NCBI GenBank assembly: GCA_028285595.1
Contig: JANQOW010000038.1
Span: forward strand, 1 to 35,764
Source: Hyphomicrobiales bacterium
GTDB lineage: Bacteria > Pseudomonadota > Alphaproteobacteria > Rhizobiales > CAJQND01
DNA length: 35,764 bases
Reading direction: 5' to 3'
Shown: positions 33,962-35,764 of the stretch, piece after piece
How the letters are laid out: each line of letters begins with the position of its first letter
Numbering within the stretch: position 1 is the first letter of the stretch
Program-made: the position numbers and the translations under genes
The notes under the pieces: generated by a model
The model's input: only the letters and a program-made list of their open reading frames with translations
Database searches by the model: none
What the model was told of the DNA's origin: nothing

Positions 33962-34588
33962 ATGACGATAAATCTCAAGCCGCTCTATGGCCACGCGATG
34001 GCAATCGCGGTTGCCGTGGCGTTCACAACCGGCACTTCGGTCACGCCAATCGGCTCCTCGCCTGCGTTCGCCCTTCCAGAAGACGAGCCGAAAAAGGCCG
34101 CTCCGGCCAAACCGGCCAGCGAGAAGAAGAAGACGAAGAAAAGAACCAAGGCCAAGCCAAAGAAGAAGAAACAGAACTTCAACAGCAATTCTGACCGCAG
34201 CTCGCTGGAGCCCTACACGGCACCGAACGGACCGGATCTGACGCTGGCCAATGCTCAGATCAAAGCGGGTGAGTACCGCGCTGCAATTGTCACACTCAAC
34301 GGTCTGCGCCGCCTGGACGATGCCAACGTGCTCAATCTCTTGGGCTTTTCGCACCGTAAACTGGGTCTGGTGGATGTGGGCATGCGCTACTACTACGCGG
34401 CTCTGGAGCGCGCGCCGCAGCATACGGGCGTGCATGAATATCTGGGCGAGGCCTATCTGCAAAAGGACAATCTGGCCAAAGCCGAGACCATCTTGAAAAA
34501 GATCGATCGGCTGTGCGGAACCGGTTGCAAGGCCTACCGGCAACTGGCCAAGCACATTGACGCTTACAAGCTTAAGCGCGCGCTTTAA
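33962..34588 (+). CDS. Periplasmic TPR protein with lysine-rich linker
   Basis: 208 residues from ATG 33962 (GGAGAG 6 nt upstream). A long signal-like start (HAMAIAVAVAFTTGTSVTPIGSSPAFA) leads to a strikingly basic segment at about 48-75 (KKKTKKRTKAKPKKKKQ). TPR-like helices follow (AQIKAGEYRAAIVTLNGLRRLDD, VLNLLGFSHRKLGLVDVGMRYYYAALE, HEYLGEAYLQKDNLAKAETILKKID). A C-terminal CGTGC motif with RQLAKHIDAYK is typical of alphaproteobacterial TPR proteins of this kind. The lysine segment could bind anionic polymer or membrane. The specific role is unknown. Confidence 0.82.
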   Translation: MTINLKPLYGHAMAIAVAVAFTTGTSVTPIGSSPAFALPEDEPKKAAPAKPASEKKKTKKRTKAKPKKKKQNFNSNSDRSSLEPYTAPNGPDLTLANAQIKAGEYRAAIVTLNGLRRLDDANVLNLLGFSHRKLGLVDVGMRYYYAALERAPQHTGVHEYLGEAYLQKDNLAKAETILKKIDRLCGTGCKAYRQLAKHIDAYKLKRAL

Positions 34589-34592
34589 GCTG
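34570..34592 (+). other. Inverted repeat spanning the TPR gene stop codon
   Basis: AGCTTAAGCGC faces GCGCTTTAAGCT with one extra T, so an 11-bp hairpin covers the last codons and the stop. It precedes the terminator candidate by about 20 nt. Confidence 0.4.
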
Positions 34593-34612
34593 AACATCAG
34601 TCTGTTTAGAGG

Positions 34613-34643
34613 ACGGCGGGGTCTGAAGGGTCCCGCCGTTTCT
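34613..34643 (+). terminator. Intrinsic terminator candidate after the TPR gene
   Basis: ACGGCGGG (34613-34620) pairs with CCCGCCGT (34632-34639), followed by TTTCTG and later TTTT. The stem is strong and the U-tract imperfect. Confidence 0.65.
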
Positions 34644-34713
34644 GCTGATTTTGCGCTAGTACGCGCCCGTCTCCTGTGGCAAGAGGTCGTGGTATCAACG
34701 GGGCGCAACTGGA

Positions 34714-35481
34714 ATGTCGTCAGAAAAGATCGCATTTATCGCAAGCGAGGCGGACGAGGCTCAAGCCGCGCTGGCTGACTTTTCCGACCGGTTCGACCAC
34801 GTTGAGGCCGATGACGCCGACATCATCGTCGCCTTCGGGGGCGATGGTTTCATGCTGCAGGCCATGCATCGGTTTGTGTCTTCCGGCAAGGCCATCTATG
34901 GCATGAACCGCGGTTCGGTGGGATTTCTCATGAACGAGTTTGACCAATCGAGCTTGCACGAGCGGTTGGCGCGCGCAGAGGTCACAGAGGTGCACCCGTT
35001 GCGCATGAAGGCAACTGATGCATCCGGAAACCACCATGAAGCACTGGCTTTCAACGAGGTGTCGTTGTTGCGCCAAACCTATCAGGCCGCCAAGCTGCGT
35101 CTGGGAATTGATGAAAGAACGCGCCTGGACGAGCTGATTTGTGATGGCATCCTGCTGGCGACGCCGGCAGGCTCGACAGCTTACAACCTGTCAGCGCATG
35201 GGCCCATCCTGCCGGTGAACTCTCCACTTTTGGCGCTGACGCCCATCAGTGCGTTCCGACCCAGACGCTGGCGCGGGGCCATATTGCCGTGTGCTGCGCG
35301 GGTGACCATTGAGGTCTTGGAAGCGGGCAAGCGCCCGGTCAGCGCGGTGGCTGATCATGACGAGTTCCGCGATGTGCACAAGGTTCATATTGCCGAGGAG
35401 CCCTCTCAGACCGTGAGGCTGATGTTTGATGAAGGCCACAGCCTCGAGGAACGCGTGATCTCAGAGCAATTCCGCTACTGA
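34714..35481 (+). CDS. nadK: NAD kinase
   Basis: 255 residues, the short form usual in alphaproteobacteria. It phosphorylates NAD to NADP. The GGDG motif is at 42-45 ([12 protein letters not shown]). It is followed by [21 protein letters not shown] and [19 protein letters not shown], which form the NAD/ATP site. The gene stands alone on plus, after a terminator and before a gene-free 3' region. Confidence 0.96.
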   Translation: MSSEKIAFIASEADEAQAALADFSDRFDHVEADDADIIVAFGGDGFMLQAMHRFVSSGKAIYGMNRGSVGFLMNEFDQSSLHERLARAEVTEVHPLRMKATDASGNHHEALAFNEVSLLRQTYQAAKLRLGIDERTRLDELICDGILLATPAGSTAYNLSAHGPILPVNSPLLALTPISAFRPRRWRGAILPCAARVTIEVLEAGKRPVSAVADHDEFRDVHKVHIAEEPSQTVRLMFDEGHSLEERVISEQFRY

Positions 35482-35632
35482 CCCGCCAGGCCTTCCGTAC
35501 CAAGCACTTGTGCCAAATCAGGACGTTTTCGCCTGTGTTTTTTCCCATGCGATTTAGGGAATTTTAAGCCGCTGGCTCTACATTACATGACAGTTAGTTG
35601 CGTATCAGAGCCTGTTGGCTCTAGTTGAGTAC

Positions 35633-35660
35633 CGTATGCCGGGGTTCGCCCCGGCATACG
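35633..35660. terminator. 12-bp perfect hairpin with TTCG tetraloop
   Basis: CGTATGCCGGGG-TTCG-CCCCGGCATACG. UUCG is an exceptionally stable loop. It is followed by TGTTTC, a weak U-tract. It could end NAD kinase transcripts, which stop about 150 bp upstream, or a short RNA that also includes the preceding hairpin. Confidence 0.55.
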
Positions 35661-35665
35661 TGTTT

Positions 35666-35681
35666 CTAGAGCAGTTCTTTG
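35666..35681. repeat. 16-bp interspersed repeat CTAGAGCAGTTCTTTG, copy 2
   Basis: Identical to 25332-25347, with no longer shared flank. It may be the conserved end of a larger intergenic repeat family that continues past the window. Confidence 0.6.
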
Positions 35682-35764
35682 TCATATGGAATCGCTTGAC
35701 CGGGTTTTCGCGTCTGCTGACGAGGCGCGGGTCGCGCCTTGGTCTGGCCGACCACAAGCGGCCC

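Larger units (their letters stand above)
35482..35764. other. Gene-free 3' region with two hairpins and a repeat
   Basis: 283 bp with no supported ORF. It contains AGAGCC-TGTT-GGCTCT (35607-35622), then a 12-bp perfect stem with TTCG loop (35633-35660), then the second copy of the 16-bp repeat. The end of the window interrupts whatever follows. Confidence 0.6.

Overview
The window is about 36 kb of GC-rich chromosome from an alphaproteobacterium, most likely Hyphomicrobiales (Rhizobiales) or a close relative. The order ppiD-trpE-trpG-trpD-trpC-moaC-moeA, the secG/pyrG pair, and uvrA and ssb on opposite sides of a GAAC-N7-GAAC LexA operator are alphaproteobacterial arrangements. I see no tRNA, rRNA, CRISPR array, insertion sequence or integrase, so this is mostly core chromosome with accessory genes between conserved blocks.

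Layout. 1-5.8 kb is a cell-envelope cluster. It holds a membrane-anchored M23 peptidase (cut by the window start), a large three-module peptidoglycan hydrolase without a signal peptide, a co-oriented lipoprotein, and a divergent secreted L,D-transpeptidase. 5.9-7.1 kb carries a secreted glycine-rich protein ending in a phage-tail-fibre-type S74 chaperone domain, and a 41-residue ORF with its own strong terminator. 7.2-10.2 kb is a catabolic set (RidA-like, UxaA/GarD-type dehydratase, enoyl-CoA hydratase-like) plus a small unknown gene, then a 377-bp gene-free stretch. 10.6-18.2 kb is one tightly packed minus-strand operon joining periplasmic folding (PpiD/SurA type), the tryptophan branch from chorismate to indole-glycerol phosphate, and molybdopterin synthesis.

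18.3-25.3 kb runs on the plus strand: a single-domain PilZ protein, secG, an FMN flavoprotein, pyrG, a large MscS-type channel, a two-domain VOC protein and a hot-dog thioesterase. 25.4-29.8 kb is the DNA-repair block: uvrA, a small secreted protein and a second RidA-like gene on minus, the LexA box, then ssb on plus. 29.9-35.5 kb contains plsC, a PRISE-like short-chain reductase, a beta-hydroxyacid dehydrogenase with an isochorismatase-fold protein that lacks the usual catalytic triad, two secreted or periplasmic proteins (one with TPRs), and NAD kinase. The last 280 bp hold two hairpins and a 16-bp repeat also present at 25.3 kb.

Most worth a second look are the signal-less three-module hydrolase with its lipoprotein partner, the two non-repair genes between the LexA box and uvrA, and the triad-less isochorismatase homologue paired with an atypical dehydrogenase. 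I did not find a clear new defence or mobile system.
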